A DNA stretch of 64,000 bases from Archivesica marissinica (taxonomy: Eukaryota > Mollusca > Bivalvia > Venerida > Vesicomyidae), in the NCBI GenBank assembly GCA_014843695.1, contig CM026404.1, forward strand, positions 58,143,931 to 58,207,930. The letters run 5' to 3'. Of this stretch, positions 62,331-64,000 are shown in pieces. Positions within the stretch are counted from its first letter, which is position 1. Every line of letters begins with the position of its first letter. Below the pieces are notes generated by a model, which saw only the letters and a list, made by a program, of their open reading frames with translations, was not told where the DNA came from and made no database searches. Made by a program: the position numbers and the translations under genes.

Positions 62331-63856
62331 GACAACACCACAGTTTGTCAGTACTTGAACCGTCAGGGGGGGGGGGTCAAAGTCTCTGAAACTGTGTCAA
62401 CTGACATGGGATTTATGGCAAATGGCGCCAGAAAACAATGTCACTGAAGGCAGCACACATAATGGGGAAACGAAACGTTCTGGCAGATTGGTTGAGCAGA
62501 CAGACTATCATTCAGACAGAGTGGTCCTTGAACAAAACAGTGGTGAAGCAACTGTTTATAATATGGGGTCGTCCTTTGATGGATCTTTTTGCAACCATGG
62601 AAAACAAAGACAACTCTGTTTTGTTCATGCATTCCTCATCCACAAGCATTTGCATTGGATGCCCTGTCTATGGCATGGCAGAACATGTATGCCTATGTCT
62701 TTCCGCCAATCCAATTAATACCAAACATTCTGAGTCATATGCAAGATAATCTTAATTGCGCCCCATTGGCCCAGACAACATTGGTTTCCACTGGTGATAC
62801 AGATGTTGATTGCATATCCAGTGAAACTTCCCATCAGTTAAAATCTGTTGTAACAAGGCAGAATGTACCATCCCGATCCGGGGAAACTGAAACTGACTGC
62901 ATGGCTGTTATCAACAGACAGTTGTTTGCAAAAGGCTTTGCAGATGACACTCGTAAATTGGTCACAGCTTCATGGAGAAAAGGAACACAAAAAGATTTAC
63001 AAATCAAAATTTCGACAATTTTGTAGCTGGTGTTCTTCACAACAAGTTGATCAGGTTTCACCGTCTGTAAAAGATTGTTCAAAAAAGGTCTGAAGTACAG
63101 AACAATCAATGGCTACAGATCTATGTTATCATCTGTCCTTTCACAGGTAGAGAATTTTAACGTGGGTCAACATCCTTATGTCATACGTTTATTGAGAGCA
63201 GTATTTAATGAAAGACCTCCTGTCAAGAAATTAATCCCAGAATGGGATCTTCCTTTCGTTTTAGGTTGCCTGAAGTCCAGACCATTTGAACCTATGCGGG
63301 ATGTAGGTTTGAAATAGATCACATGGAAGACGTGTTTTTTTATTGCCATTACTACTTTTAGACGTTGTGTTGACCTTCAGTCGCTACAGCTGGGCGAAGG
63401 CAATGTCAATGTGCAGAAGAAAGGCATCACTGTTCTTCGGACAGGTTTGGCTAAGCAAGATAGACCTACTCATCGTTCACATATTATTTTCGTTCCGTCT
63501 TTCCCGGGAAGCAAACTGTTAGATCCAAAGAGGGCAATTGGCTATTATCTGAAAAAGTCTGAACAGTTTAGGAATTTGGTAAAAGATGATGACATAGTGA
63601 AACTGTTCTTGTCAGGTAAGAAACCAAATAAACCGGTTTCTGCACAAACTATTTCTAAATGGATAGTACATTGGATTCGTGTCTGTTATGACATGAACAA
63701 CAAAACTGTCATTCCACGCGAAGTATTGGTCCATCTTGGGCACTATACAATGGTGTATCAATGAGTGATGAAATGCAAGCAGCAAATTGGTCACGTGAAA
63801 ATACATTCATTAAACATTATTTGAGGTCTGTGAACATTGATTTCCTGAAAGTGTAA
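62331..63856 (+). pseudogene. DIRS-like element: RNase H end and tyrosine recombinase, frameshifted
   Basis: Resumes with DNTTVCQYLNRQGG, then AAHIMGKRNVLADWLSR and MDLFATMENKDN. A recombinase follows: YRTINGYRSMLSSVL, RRCVDLQSLQL (first catalytic Arg), SAQTISKWIVHWIR, an HSTR motif at 63710-63721 and a C-terminal KHYLRSV whose Tyr codon is 63818-63820. The reading crosses several frames and stop codons (one after 63316), so it is inactive. It ends at TAA 63854-63856; 63857-64000 is probably its non-coding tail. The recombinase shows this is a tyrosine-recombinase retroelement and not an LTR or LINE element. Confidence 0.87.
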
Positions 63857-64000
63857 ATAAGTCTCATGGGTTGGAGTAAATACACCCGTATACTATTATA
63901 CTAGAGAGGATCTCTATCCGGCGAGTCGCGACCGGAATATTTGTAAATATTCATGTGATATGCACAGAATAGGGAGACTATTCAATGGTGGGACACTTAT

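Overview
The window is eukaryotic genomic DNA, most likely from a marine invertebrate and probably a mollusc or other lophotrochozoan. The reasons are a protein gene split by GT-AG introns, two abundant tRNA-derived SINE families, MITEs, a Tc1-like transposon, a DIRS-like tyrosine-recombinase retroelement, a non-LTR retrotransposon and a large load of minisatellite DNA. The species assignment is inference. No prokaryotic gene organisation, CRISPR array or rRNA is visible. One run of exactly 1,000 N (29183-30182) is an assembly gap.

Region 1 (1-14504) is the 3' part of one host gene on the + strand. It is an orthologue of LENG8, of the SAC3/GANP/THP3 family of PCI-complex proteins acting in nuclear mRNA processing. 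Nine exons can be placed with consistent splice phases: 336-495, 1180-1560, 5060-5198, 7379-7468, 8552-8686, 11221-11289, 12303-12432, 13319-13526 and 14345-14504. Together they give 489 codons ending in TAG. The first two encode an RS/RG-rich linker; the rest encode the conserved SAC3 domain to the C-terminus. The 5' exons lie outside the window. The introns are crowded with MITEs, SINEs and minisatellites. One 46-bp minisatellite starts on a splice donor and carries a copy of that donor in most units. One SINE fragment has duplicated another donor as its target site.

Region 2 (14505-25990) holds no recognisable host gene. It has a 62-bp repeat directly after the stop codon, a 41-bp repeat, a 1.8-kb array of 30-bp units, several MITE and SINE copies, and a dead Tc1-like element (23298-25165) whose transposase is split by an internal minisatellite.

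Region 3 (26076-53990) is a satellite block. It contains a 3.1-kb array of 21-bp (locally 32-bp) units, the N gap, a 19.6-kb array of a related 21-bp unit arranged in higher-order repeats of about 1 kb, a 2-kb array of short 13/19-bp units and a 48-bp repeat. The very long open frames here come from stop-free repeat units and are not genes.

Region 4 (54146-64000) is a graveyard of mobile elements. A 4.7-kb transposon with 282-bp terminal inverted repeats carries a broken minus-strand protein with a PIN/FEN-like acidic motif and a cysteine-rich CXC-like tail, tentatively Academ-like. A SINE is inserted in it with a 10-bp target-site duplication. It is followed by a fragment of a long-inverted-repeat element, a full-length SINE with a 14-bp duplication, and a DIRS-like element whose RNase H is split by a 2.2-kb 5'-truncated LINE.
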